Below, piece by piece: positions 8,658 through 16,142 of a stretch of 64,000 nt of DNA; within the stretch, counting starts at the first letter, position 1; every line of letters starts with the position of its first letter. Source of the stretch: Terriglobia bacterium (GTDB taxonomy: Bacteria > Acidobacteriota > Terriglobia > Bryobacterales > UBA6623). Location: the NCBI GenBank assembly GCA_009841225.1, contig VXMF01000004.1:89643-153642 (forward strand). Reading direction: 5' to 3'. Below the pieces are notes generated by a model. The model ran no database searches. It saw nothing but the letters and a program-made list of their open reading frames with translations, and was not told the origin of the DNA. The position numbers and the translations under genes were made by a program.

Positions 8658-8916
8658 GGCCGAGTTCCCGCATCACCTGTTCATGGGGAATGCCTTTTCC
8701 GCCGTTCTGCTTGAGCCATTCCTCTGCCTCGGCCACCGCCAGTCTCTCCTCTTCCGTTTCCGGCTCGTCATCCCACGGGGCGTTGCGAAGAACGGCCCCT
8801 AGGCGATCGGGATACGTGGCCAGAAACTCTTTCAACCCGACAAGTTCGTCCTCGGTCATGCGGTCGATCTCCTCATGAAGCGCCGCCCGAATCTCAGCCA
8901 TCTGCGCTTGTGTCAT
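8650..8916 (-). CDS. antitoxin partner of the RelE-type toxin
   Basis: About 88 residues from the Met at 8916 (MTQAQMAEIRAALHEEIDRM). The frame is open to 8994 but the extra N-terminus is basic and unlike the family. It is helical and acidic (TEEERLAVAEAEEWLKQNG), without a clear HTH or ribbon-helix-helix, and resembles small acidic antitoxins that pair with RelE toxins. It lies directly upstream of the toxin and overlaps it by 8 bp, so co-transcription and translational coupling are likely. Function is assigned from context. Confidence 0.68.
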   Translation of the reverse strand: MTQAQMAEIRAALHEEIDRMTEDELVGLKEFLATYPDRLGAVLRNAPWDDEPETEEERLAVAEAEEWLKQNGGKGIPHEQVMRELGLD

Positions 8917-9209
8917 CTGTCTCCCCTCCGACGTGATCGCTGACCTTCGGGCATGACGTTTGATGGACTCTGCACGTCGCTTCATGGTCGTCATCGATTG
9001 ATCCGCCTAGTCGCATGCTATCAATTGCCATCCCGGTGCGCGCTCTGACCTTGGGCCGTCGCGAGCCAAGTGAGCGAACCGCACCCACCCACGCGCCGAG
9101 TGGCCAGTGTTCCACATCGATAACATCCATGGGCAAGGGACGTGGGTTCCCGGTCGCGAGTACCGCAACCAATTGTGACGGGTATACTTAAGGACAGACG
9201 CCTCCGTGC

Positions 9210-9283
9210 TGGGAGGTGGTGTAACGGTAACACGGCAGACTCTGGATCTGTTTATCGGGGTTCGAATCCCTGCCTCCCAGCCA
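9210..9283 (+). tRNA. tRNA-Gln (anticodon CTG)
   Basis: 74 nt with encoded CCA. Acceptor TGGGAGG pairs with CCTCCCA, discriminator G. The D-loop contains GTAACGGTAA, the anticodon stem GCAGA/TCTGT encloses loop CTCTGGA, and the T-loop is TTCGAATC. A -10-like TATACT at 9183-9188 sits 22 nt upstream. Confidence 0.96.
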
Positions 9284-9347
9284 ACTCGTCCAAGCCGGGG
9301 ACATACCGTATCCCCCCTGAAGAGTACGGCGTGGATGGCGAAGGGTC

Positions 9348-11129
9348 TCAGCGCGGCTCCGTGACGGTCAGCACCGCGTCGATCTCGGGTTTTTCTAGCG
9401 TCTGGACGGCGCCGCTCGGCCAGGTGATCTCGACCGCGCTCACGCCGGCACTCGTGCCGAGTCCGAAATGCACGCGGCTGTCCGACGAGCTGGCGTAACC
9501 GACCGCCGTGGTCGCTTGGTTGTATTGGATTCGTCCGGACCTTTCGACCAGCCGCACCCGTGCTCCGATGCCATCGCGGTTGCTCGCCGCTCCCACCAAC
9601 TCTAGAGCCAGCCAGTGCCCTCCCCCGGACTCGTTGAATAGGACTCGTGCATTCGTGCCGATCGCCGAAACAGCGACATCCACGCGCCCGTCATTGTCCA
9701 GGTCTCCAAACGCGGCCCCCCTGTGGGCCGCCGATTCCTGCATGGCTGGACCCGCCTGCGGCCCGACATCCCTATAGGTGCCATCACCCAGGTTCTGAAA
9801 CAGCGCGTTAGGCAGCCGATACGCGACGCTGCGGTACAGTTCTACGTTCTCGCTGACGTGGGCATTGGCGCTGAAGATGTCCTTGTCGCCATCGTTGTCA
9901 AAGTCGAACGCGCCGACGCTCCAGCCGGACATCGTGAAGGATTCAAGCCCAATCTTGCTCGGATACGTCGCATCCACAAACCCGCCGCCGCGGTTGAGAA
10001 ACAGCGGAAACGTCTCGTTGGTCAGGGCCGTGACCGTGACGTCCGGCGAGCCGTCGCCGCTCAAGTCACGGAAGTCCAAGCCCATGCTGGAGACCGGGAT
10101 GCCATCGCCGGTGAACGCCACTCCCGCTTGGACCCCGACCTCCTCAAAGCGTTCCCCGCCTACATTGCGGAACAGGAAGTTTCGCACCGAATCGTTGGTC
10201 ACGAAGACATCTTGGAAGCCATCGCCGTCGTAGTCGGCTGCGGCCGCGCTCATTCCCTTGCCGACGTGCGCCGAGATCCCGGCAGCTCCGCTCACGTCCT
10301 CGAAGGTGCCGTCCCCGTTGTTCCGATATAGGACATTCGGCAGGCCTTGGTAGTGGGCTGGAGAACAGGAAAGCCGACGTCCCGGGTCACCACACACGCG
10401 ATTGTTGTCCCAGGTCCAGTCCAGGTAGTTGACCACGAACAAGTCGAGGTGGCCGTCGTTGTCGTAGTCGAGCCAGGCAGCCGCCACGGACCATGGCTTC
10501 GCCGGCGGACGACCTGTTCCGACTCCAGCGCTTTCCGTCACGTCCTCAAAGCGGCAGGAGCCGAGATTGCGGTACAAGACGTTTCGGTTCACGCCCGCCA
10601 CATACAGGTCGGTCTGACCGTCGTTGTCATAGTCTGCGGTCGCAGCACCCATGCTGTACCCACTGCCGGCGACACCGGCGCCCTGCGTGACATCCTCGAA
10701 CGCGCGGTTTCCCAGATTGCGATAGAGCCGGTTGTGGAACGATGGGTCGGACTTCGCCAAGTCCGGGAAGCGCGCGCCGTTCGTGAAGTAAACGTCCAGA
10801 AGGCCATCGGAGTCGCAATCGAGAAGGGCGACTCCCCCCAACGTCGAATCCGGCATCGGCTTGTCGTCGGTTGTGCCGTTGTTGAGCACGAAGTCGATGC
10901 CGGAAGCAACCGCTTCGAAACGGATCGGCACCGCTTCCTCAGAAGCGGTCCTGGGCGGCTCGGGCGGTCGGCCGCGCAGCCAGATCCAAGCGCCAACTCC
11001 GAGCAGCAACGCGGCCCCGCTCAGAATCGCGAGCCGCCTTCTGGCGGAAGTCCGTGACTGTGCTTCCGGCGCTTTCGGAGCCGCCCGCCGCACATTGCGG
11101 GCCTGTGGACTGCGCTTTTTCTTGCTCAC
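9348..11129 (-). CDS. CRTAC1 family protein: FG-GAP repeats with C-terminal ASPIC/UnbV domain
   Basis: 593 residues beginning at a GTG. A basic N-terminus leads into one membrane segment (LAILSGAALLLGVGAWIWL). At least seven FG-GAP/VCBS blades each carry a calcium-type DxDxDG loop (DCDSDGLLDVYF, DYDNDGQTDLYV, DYDNDGHLDLFV, DYDGDGFQDVFV, DLSGDGSPDVTV, DFDNDGDKDIFS, DLDNDGRVDVAV). The ASPIC/UnbV domain ends it (SNRDGIGARVRL, GYASSSDSRVHFGLG). The layout predicts an anchored extracellular or periplasmic seven-bladed propeller; the ligand is unknown. It is the third gene of a minus-strand group with a paralogue and a TPR protein; the 205 bp upstream may carry its own promoter. Confidence 0.88.
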   Translation of the reverse strand: MSKKKRSPQARNVRRAAPKAPEAQSRTSARRRLAILSGAALLLGVGAWIWLRGRPPEPPRTASEEAVPIRFEAVASGIDFVLNNGTTDDKPMPDSTLGGVALLDCDSDGLLDVYFTNGARFPDLAKSDPSFHNRLYRNLGNRAFEDVTQGAGVAGSGYSMGAATADYDNDGQTDLYVAGVNRNVLYRNLGSCRFEDVTESAGVGTGRPPAKPWSVAAAWLDYDNDGHLDLFVVNYLDWTWDNNRVCGDPGRRLSCSPAHYQGLPNVLYRNNGDGTFEDVSGAAGISAHVGKGMSAAAADYDGDGFQDVFVTNDSVRNFLFRNVGGERFEEVGVQAGVAFTGDGIPVSSMGLDFRDLSGDGSPDVTVTALTNETFPLFLNRGGGFVDATYPSKIGLESFTMSGWSVGAFDFDNDGDKDIFSANAHVSENVELYRSVAYRLPNALFQNLGDGTYRDVGPQAGPAMQESAAHRGAAFGDLDNDGRVDVAVSAIGTNARVLFNESGGGHWLALELVGAASNRDGIGARVRLVERSGRIQYNQATTAVGYASSSDSRVHFGLGTSAGVSAVEITWPSGAVQTLEKPEIDAVLTVTEPR

Positions 11130-11335
11130 GGGTCACGCTCGCGCCAAAGCGCGCAGTGCACTTACGGAAGGGCGTCCAATCAGCCAAGGACGCGCTGAAG
11201 AGCAGGCTCGGATCGCCTGCGAGCGTTGCGCTCCAATCGCGATCAGTTTATCAGACCCCGCCTGGACCCAAGAGGGTGGGTGCCCAGACCGCCGGTTTGG
11301 TTCGGCTGGCGACGCACCCGAGTTCGGAGCGGACC

Positions 11336-12988
11336 TCAGTCGCCGTCGGGTGCTTCGGCCGGCTCTTCCCGCACGTGCAGGACTTGATTTGCAGCGACGC
11401 CTCGAATCGTCGTAGTCACGCCCGAAGGCCACTCGACCGTGACCCGTTCGACTTCAGGAGCAGAGCCGAGTCCAAAATGGACCGGTCCGGCACTAGACGA
11501 GGCATACCCGACACTCGTGGTGACATGGTTGAATTGAGTCCCGTCCGGGGTTTCGACGCGCACTACCGCCCCGATTCCATCGCGATTAGAACTCGTGCCC
11601 TCGAGATCCACGGCGAGCCATCCGGCAGTCGTCTCGCTGTCGTTGATCCAGATCTCCGCAGGATCGCCGAGGGCGGTCACGGCGAGGTCCAGCCTGCCGT
11701 CGCCATTGAGGTCGCCGACCACCGCGCCGCGATGTCGCCTCGGAGGAGCGGCGTCGAATCCGGCCTCTTCCGTGAGAGCTACGAATCCACCCTCGCCTGC
11801 GTTGCGAAAGACGCTGTTGTGCTGCCGGATCTGGACGCCTTGGTGGATTGGGTGGACTTGCACGTCGCCGCGAGAAAAGAAGATGTCCTTGCGGGCGTCG
11901 TCGTCGAAGTCGGCGATGATCGCGCTATACCCGGCCATGTCGCGGGTTTGCCCCGCGATGCCGCTCGCCCCCGTAATGTCGACAAAGTACCCTTCGGGCG
12001 TGTTCCGCATCAGCGGGAACGTCTCGCCCGGCAAGGCTGCGTAGACTACTTCGGCCAAGCCGTCACCATCGATGTCGCGGGCATCTAGGCCCATACCGGA
12101 TACATCCCGACCGTGCTCAGGCAGAGCGATGGTGGCCTCGAACGCGGTCTCTTCGAATCGCCCCTCGCCTGTATTGCTGAACAGGAAGTTGGGGAGTTTG
12201 TCGTTGGTCACGAAGACGTCGAGGAATCCGTTGCCGTCGAAGTCGGCTACAGCCGCACCCATGCCCTTGCCCACGTGAGCGCGAATCCCAACAGACACCG
12301 ACACGTCCGCAAAGGTGCCATCCCCGCGGTTGCGATAGAGGCGGTTCGGCATCCCCGTATAGTGCTTGGGGTGACAGTAGTCACGAGGGCCCGACGCGTC
12401 GCAGACGGGGTCGACCCCAACACTCCAGCTCAGGTAGTTGACCACGAACAGGTCCAGCAAACCGTCGCTGTCGTAGTCAAACCATGCGCCTGCGACGGCC
12501 CACAGCTCGCCGAAGTCAGGATCTGCCGAACTGAGGCCGGCCGTCTCTGTGATGTCAATGAAGCCGCCAGCGCCGTCGTTGCGATACAGCGTGTTGCCGT
12601 GCAGGCCGGCGACGAACAGGTCTTGGTCGCCGTCATTGTCGTAATCCGCCACCGCCGCGCCGAAATCGAATCGCTGACCGGCCAGCCCGGCGGCACTGGT
12701 GACGTCGGAGAATCCAGCCTTGCCGTCGTTCTCGAACAGACGATTGCTGAATCGGTCGGCAGTCTTGCGATTCCCTGGCAGTTCGGCCCCGTTGGCAAAG
12801 TACAGGTCTAGGTCTCCGTCGCCGTCGTAGTCGAACAACGCCGCACCGCCAGCCATGGTCTCAGGCGCGTAGCGGCTCTCCGACTGGCAGTTCTCCAGCC
12901 TGAAGGTGCTCGCCTGATGGGAGAAATGGATTTGGGCCCCGATCGGCAGGGCCGCGAACGCCGCCAACAATGGCCAAGCTCTGGTCAT
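11336..12988 (-). CDS. CRTAC1 family protein: secreted FG-GAP/ASPIC-UnbV paralogue
   Basis: 550 residues with a cleavable signal peptide (TRAWPLLAAFAALPIGAQ), in contrast to the anchored paralogue downstream. The same blades are seen (DYDGDGDLDLYF, DYDNDGDQDLFV, DYDSDGLLDLFV, DFDGNGFLDVFV, DIDGDGLAEVVY, DFDDDARKDIFF, DLNGDGRLDLAV), then ASPIC/UnbV (SSNRDGIGAVVRV, GYASSSAGPVHFGLG). It starts 2 bp after the TPR gene stops, so the two are translationally coupled. Two diverged copies in tandem suggest an ancient duplication. Role unknown; likely extracellular binding. Confidence 0.88.
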   Translation of the reverse strand: MTRAWPLLAAFAALPIGAQIHFSHQASTFRLENCQSESRYAPETMAGGAALFDYDGDGDLDLYFANGAELPGNRKTADRFSNRLFENDGKAGFSDVTSAAGLAGQRFDFGAAVADYDNDGDQDLFVAGLHGNTLYRNDGAGGFIDITETAGLSSADPDFGELWAVAGAWFDYDSDGLLDLFVVNYLSWSVGVDPVCDASGPRDYCHPKHYTGMPNRLYRNRGDGTFADVSVSVGIRAHVGKGMGAAVADFDGNGFLDVFVTNDKLPNFLFSNTGEGRFEETAFEATIALPEHGRDVSGMGLDARDIDGDGLAEVVYAALPGETFPLMRNTPEGYFVDITGASGIAGQTRDMAGYSAIIADFDDDARKDIFFSRGDVQVHPIHQGVQIRQHNSVFRNAGEGGFVALTEEAGFDAAPPRRHRGAVVGDLNGDGRLDLAVTALGDPAEIWINDSETTAGWLAVDLEGTSSNRDGIGAVVRVETPDGTQFNHVTTSVGYASSSAGPVHFGLGSAPEVERVTVEWPSGVTTTIRGVAANQVLHVREEPAEAPDGD

Positions 12989-12990
12989 GC

Positions 12991-14193
12991 CTAGTCGGGC
13001 GCGTGGTCCAGCGCGATATACAGCGCCTTGGTGGCATCAGGATCGCCCGGCGCCATCCGCAACACCTCGCGCAGGCGCGCCTTGGCCTCGACCCAGCGGT
13101 CGAGCCGGCACAGTGCGAGCGCCGCATTGCGATGGAACCCGACCTCGTCCGGCGCGATCGCCGCAGCAGCCTCGTATCGCTGCAACGCCAATTCGAAATC
13201 CCCTTCAGCTTCGGCTTGCAGGCCTTGGTTGTTGAGCTGGCCCGCTTCGTTGATTCGCGCTTCTTCCAGTGCCCGGTCGGATCCAGACGCGGCGATGCTA
13301 CCAAGCACGCGGCGTGCCTCATCGGCCTGACCCGCGGCGCGCAGCGCCCGGCCGAGCGCGTATTGGGCGGCGCGATCTGCCGGATTCAGGCCTGTCGCCC
13401 GTCGCAGGACTCCAGCGGCGGCCACCGGATTGCCGTCGCGCAGGAGTTGCTGGCCATGGGCGAATTGCGCCTCAGCGTTTGCGGGCAGCAGCTCTGCTGC
13501 CGTCTCAAGAACCGGTCCTGCACTCGTGTTGTCCGGATCCTCCGCCAGGATGCGACCCCACTCCAAGTACGCGGGGCCATGGTCGGGTTGCAGCTCGGTC
13601 GCCGCCTTGAAGTCCGCCGCGGCCTGCGAGATGCGGTCAAACTGTTGACGCGCCCTGCCCCGGAAGAAGTGCAAGCGAGCCTTCGTGGGCGCGTCTTGCG
13701 CGTGCTCGAGCGCCTTTCCAAAGTGCAAGATGGCCTCGGTTAGGCTGCCGTCGAGTGCGAGTGAGAGCGCCAGTCCTTCGTGGGCTGGCCCCAGCCGATC
13801 ATCCAGAGCTAGGGCGGCTCGAAACGATTCTTGGGCGCGGCCGTTCTCTCCAAACTGGGCCAGAGCCTGCGCCAGCGCCAAGTGATTGGCCGGATTGGCT
13901 GCCTGCAGTCGCGCGGCCGCAGCAAGAGCTCCAAGCGCCGCAGAGCGCCTGCCCAACAGTGACAGCGCCACCCCCAGCAGCCGCTGGGCATCGGCGTTCT
14001 GAGGGTCGGCGCTTACAACGGGCGCGAGCGTCTCCACCGCGCCCTGGGGAGAGCCATTGACCAACGCCTCTGTGGCTGCAAGCAGAGGATCTGGAACATC
14101 CGCGCCTAGCACCGACCCAAGTGCAGCCAGAGCCGCCAACCCGCTCAGCCAACGCCGGCGAGCGACGCACAGGATTCGGCGATTAAGAACCAA
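12991..14193 (-). CDS. exported tetratricopeptide-repeat protein
   Basis: 400 residues. The likely start is TTG at 14193, preceded by a -10-like TAAACT nine bases upstream; a signal/anchor segment follows (RRRWLSGLAALAALGSVLG). About nine TPR units then run to the C-terminus, for example ADAQRLLGVALSLLGRRSAA, NHLALAQALAQFGENGRA, PAYLEWGRILAEDPDN and AQYALGRALRAAGQADEA. TPRs mediate protein contacts. It is the first gene of the TPR-CRTAC1-CRTAC1 group, so it may scaffold the two propeller proteins. The next upstream gene is divergent. Confidence 0.82.
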   Translation of the reverse strand: MVLNRRILCVARRRWLSGLAALAALGSVLGADVPDPLLAATEALVNGSPQGAVETLAPVVSADPQNADAQRLLGVALSLLGRRSAALGALAAAARLQAANPANHLALAQALAQFGENGRAQESFRAALALDDRLGPAHEGLALSLALDGSLTEAILHFGKALEHAQDAPTKARLHFFRGRARQQFDRISQAAADFKAATELQPDHGPAYLEWGRILAEDPDNTSAGPVLETAAELLPANAEAQFAHGQQLLRDGNPVAAAGVLRRATGLNPADRAAQYALGRALRAAGQADEARRVLGSIAASGSDRALEEARINEAGQLNNQGLQAEAEGDFELALQRYEAAAAIAPDEVGFHRNAALALCRLDRWVEAKARLREVLRMAPGDPDATKALYIALDHAPD

Positions 14194-14427
14194 TCCACAC
14201 CCAGTTTACAAAGCTCATCGATTCCGCCGTAGGAGGCTATCCGAGTCTGCGATGCTACTTTCGCCAGATCAAGAATGGGCTGTTGTCGAACAGCAGCCGC
14301 TATCCGCCAACTCACAAGCTCGTCTGATCGCTCTAGACCTGTATCTCAGACTCTCGAAGTCCACTCCGTCGAGGAAATCGGCGGTGGTCTCTTCTGCGGC
14401 GCATGCCGACAAGGTCGGATTTCCTCG

Positions 14428-14454
14428 AAATAATGTATTCTGAATACATAATTT
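14428..14454 (+). promoter_or_regulatory. AT-rich inverted repeat with -10 box before DUF4143 copy 2
   Basis: AAATAATGTATTC at 14428-14440 and GAATACATAATTT at 14442-14454 are inverted repeats matching at 12 of 13 positions around a single T. The -10-like CATAAT (14447-14452) lies within the right arm, 8 nt before the ATG at 14461, and there is no Shine-Dalgarno. A repressor bound here would cover the promoter. Transcription from this box would start at or next to the ATG. Confidence 0.65.
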
Positions 14455-14460
14455 TAACCA

Positions 14461-15690
14461 ATGAACCGCGAGATCCCATATATTACCCGCTCCCTCGAAC
14501 CCGTCCTCCAAAGAGCCGCAACCGAGTTCCCGGCAGTTGTCCTGACCGGACCGCGACAGTCCGGCAAGACGACACTCCTTCAGAGCCTGTTTGGGGAGCG
14601 ATACCGCTACGTTTCCCTAGAGCCGCCCGATATCCGAATCGCTGCCCGAGAAGACCCGCGAACGTTCTTGGATCTTCATCCTCCCCCGGTAATCTTCGAT
14701 GAGGTGCAGTATGCTCCCGACCTGTTGCCTTTCATCAAGGAGAAGATCGACGCCAATCGACACGAGACCGGACAGTTCCTGCTGACTGGCTCCCAGAATC
14801 TGCTGCATAGCGAAAGAGTGACCGAATCCTTGGTCGGCCGCGCCGCAATGCTCCGCCTGTTTCCGTTGTCCAGGCGGGAAGCCGAAGGAAGACCTGCGCT
14901 TCCATTGGCCTGGGAGCACAGCCCCGCCTCCTTGCCTGGATCCTCCTACTCGTTTGGCGAACTGTGGAAGCGGTTCTTGCGAGGCGGCTACCCCGAATTG
15001 GTGGCGAACCCCGGTCGGGACGAGCGGATGTGGCACGCCAGCTACGTCCAGACCTATCTCGAACGGGACTTGCGCATGCTCAGGCAGATCGGGGACCTGT
15101 CCCAGTTCCAGATCTTCCTACGGGCGCTGGCGGGCAGAAGCGCCCAACTCCTGAATATGGCAGATCTTGCCCGAGACCTCGGCGTCACGCTCCATACAGT
15201 CAAGGCATGGCTTTCCGTGCTCGAAGCAACCTACCAGGTGATCGTGCTTCGTCCGTACTTCGCCAATGTTGGCAAGCGGCTCGTCAAGACACCGAAGGTA
15301 TATTTCACTGACGTGGGCACGCTTTGCTATCTCGTGGGGCTGAAGGACCCTGAACACGCCTCGTCGGGACCCATGGCGGTCGCAATTCTGGAAACCGCCG
15401 TGGTATCCGAAGTTGTGAAGACGCTCGCACACCGCGGGCTGGAGCCGCAAGTCTACTTCTGGAGGACCGCCGCGGGAACCGAAGTGGACCTACAGGTCGA
15501 CGTCGAGGGGAAACAAGTGCCTATCGAGGTCAAGCTCTCGGCCACGCCGCACCCGGGCATGGCCGCGGCCATCAAGCGCTGGAAGCGGGATTTTCACGAA
15601 ACGGCGATGCCAGGATATGTCGTGCATCCAGGCGATGTCCGGATCCCTCTCGGCGCCGGAACCCTCGCTCTACCATTTGCGGCTTTGTGA
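14461..15690 (+). CDS. AAA family ATPase with DUF4143 domain, copy 2
   Basis: 409 residues. Walker A LTGPRQSGKTTLLQSLFG is at residues ~28-45 and Walker B is VIFDEVQYAPDLLPF. The winged-helix segment reads MADLARDLGVTLHTVKAWL. The C-terminal PD-(D/E)xK-like core is GTEVDLQV...VPIEVKLS, with the E, D and E-x-K positions intact. The start at 14461 fits the dyad/-10 spacing and the N-termini of the paralogues. It differs from copies 1 and 3 by an insert after the sensor region (PLSRREAEGRPALPLAWEHS). Function is unknown; ATPase plus DNA-binding plus nuclease-like parts suggest a DNA-associated accessory system. Confidence 0.9.
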   Translation: MNREIPYITRSLEPVLQRAATEFPAVVLTGPRQSGKTTLLQSLFGERYRYVSLEPPDIRIAAREDPRTFLDLHPPPVIFDEVQYAPDLLPFIKEKIDANRHETGQFLLTGSQNLLHSERVTESLVGRAAMLRLFPLSRREAEGRPALPLAWEHSPASLPGSSYSFGELWKRFLRGGYPELVANPGRDERMWHASYVQTYLERDLRMLRQIGDLSQFQIFLRALAGRSAQLLNMADLARDLGVTLHTVKAWLSVLEATYQVIVLRPYFANVGKRLVKTPKVYFTDVGTLCYLVGLKDPEHASSGPMAVAILETAVVSEVVKTLAHRGLEPQVYFWRTAAGTEVDLQVDVEGKQVPIEVKLSATPHPGMAAAIKRWKRDFHETAMPGYVVHPGDVRIPLGAGTLALPFAAL

Positions 15691-16142
15691 TTCACCTGCG
15701 TCCGCGACTCAACCACCGAACGCGAGGCGGAGCTGCGGCAAGCGAGTGGGCCGCACCTGCACTGGGGACTCCTGCAGGCGGACCCGGCGAGCGGGAAGTT
15801 TCTTGGCTGGACGGTGCGTTTCAGAAGCTCTTTCAACATGCCGAGCTCGCTGTGGTCAAGATGTGTGCAACCCTTCAGCCAGCATTCGAAGCCGACCGCT
15901 CAGTCGGCCGGCAAGCTATCAAGCTGAATCCCTCTTATCTTGGAAGGGTGCAGGAGACAGGATTCCCAGCTAGGACTTGGGTAAGTCTCTTTCGTCTGCC
16001 GCAGGTGGCGCAAGCCACCGCCGAGGCTAGCATCAGCTCCGCCCCCCTGCCAGCGCGGGGAGGCTGCCCAGGAGGCTTGTCCAGGGCCTGGACTGAAGCT
16101 GGGCGACGCCGGCCAGCCTTCCCCTCTCGGATCTTCGGCGAG
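15691..16142. other. 452 bp with no recognisable gene; contains a GNRA hairpin
   Basis: The frame of the downstream cytochrome is open back to 15687, but the extension has no homology-like features and precedes a good signal peptide, so I treat it as non-coding. A perfect hairpin lies at 16004-16019: GGTGGC, loop GCAA (a GNRA tetraloop), GCCACC. The region may be a structured leader; no known riboswitch consensus matched. Confidence 0.4.

Noticed and set aside
15920..16100. Possible cobalamin or c-di-GMP riboswitch before the cytochrome
   Set aside because: A GNRA hairpin and a GCAGGAGAC string caught the eye, but the conserved cores and order of neither class are present.
15687..16142. N-terminal extension of the octaheme cytochrome frame
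   Set aside because: The frame is open but the 152 extra residues show no domain or leader, whereas the Met at 16143 begins a good signal peptide.
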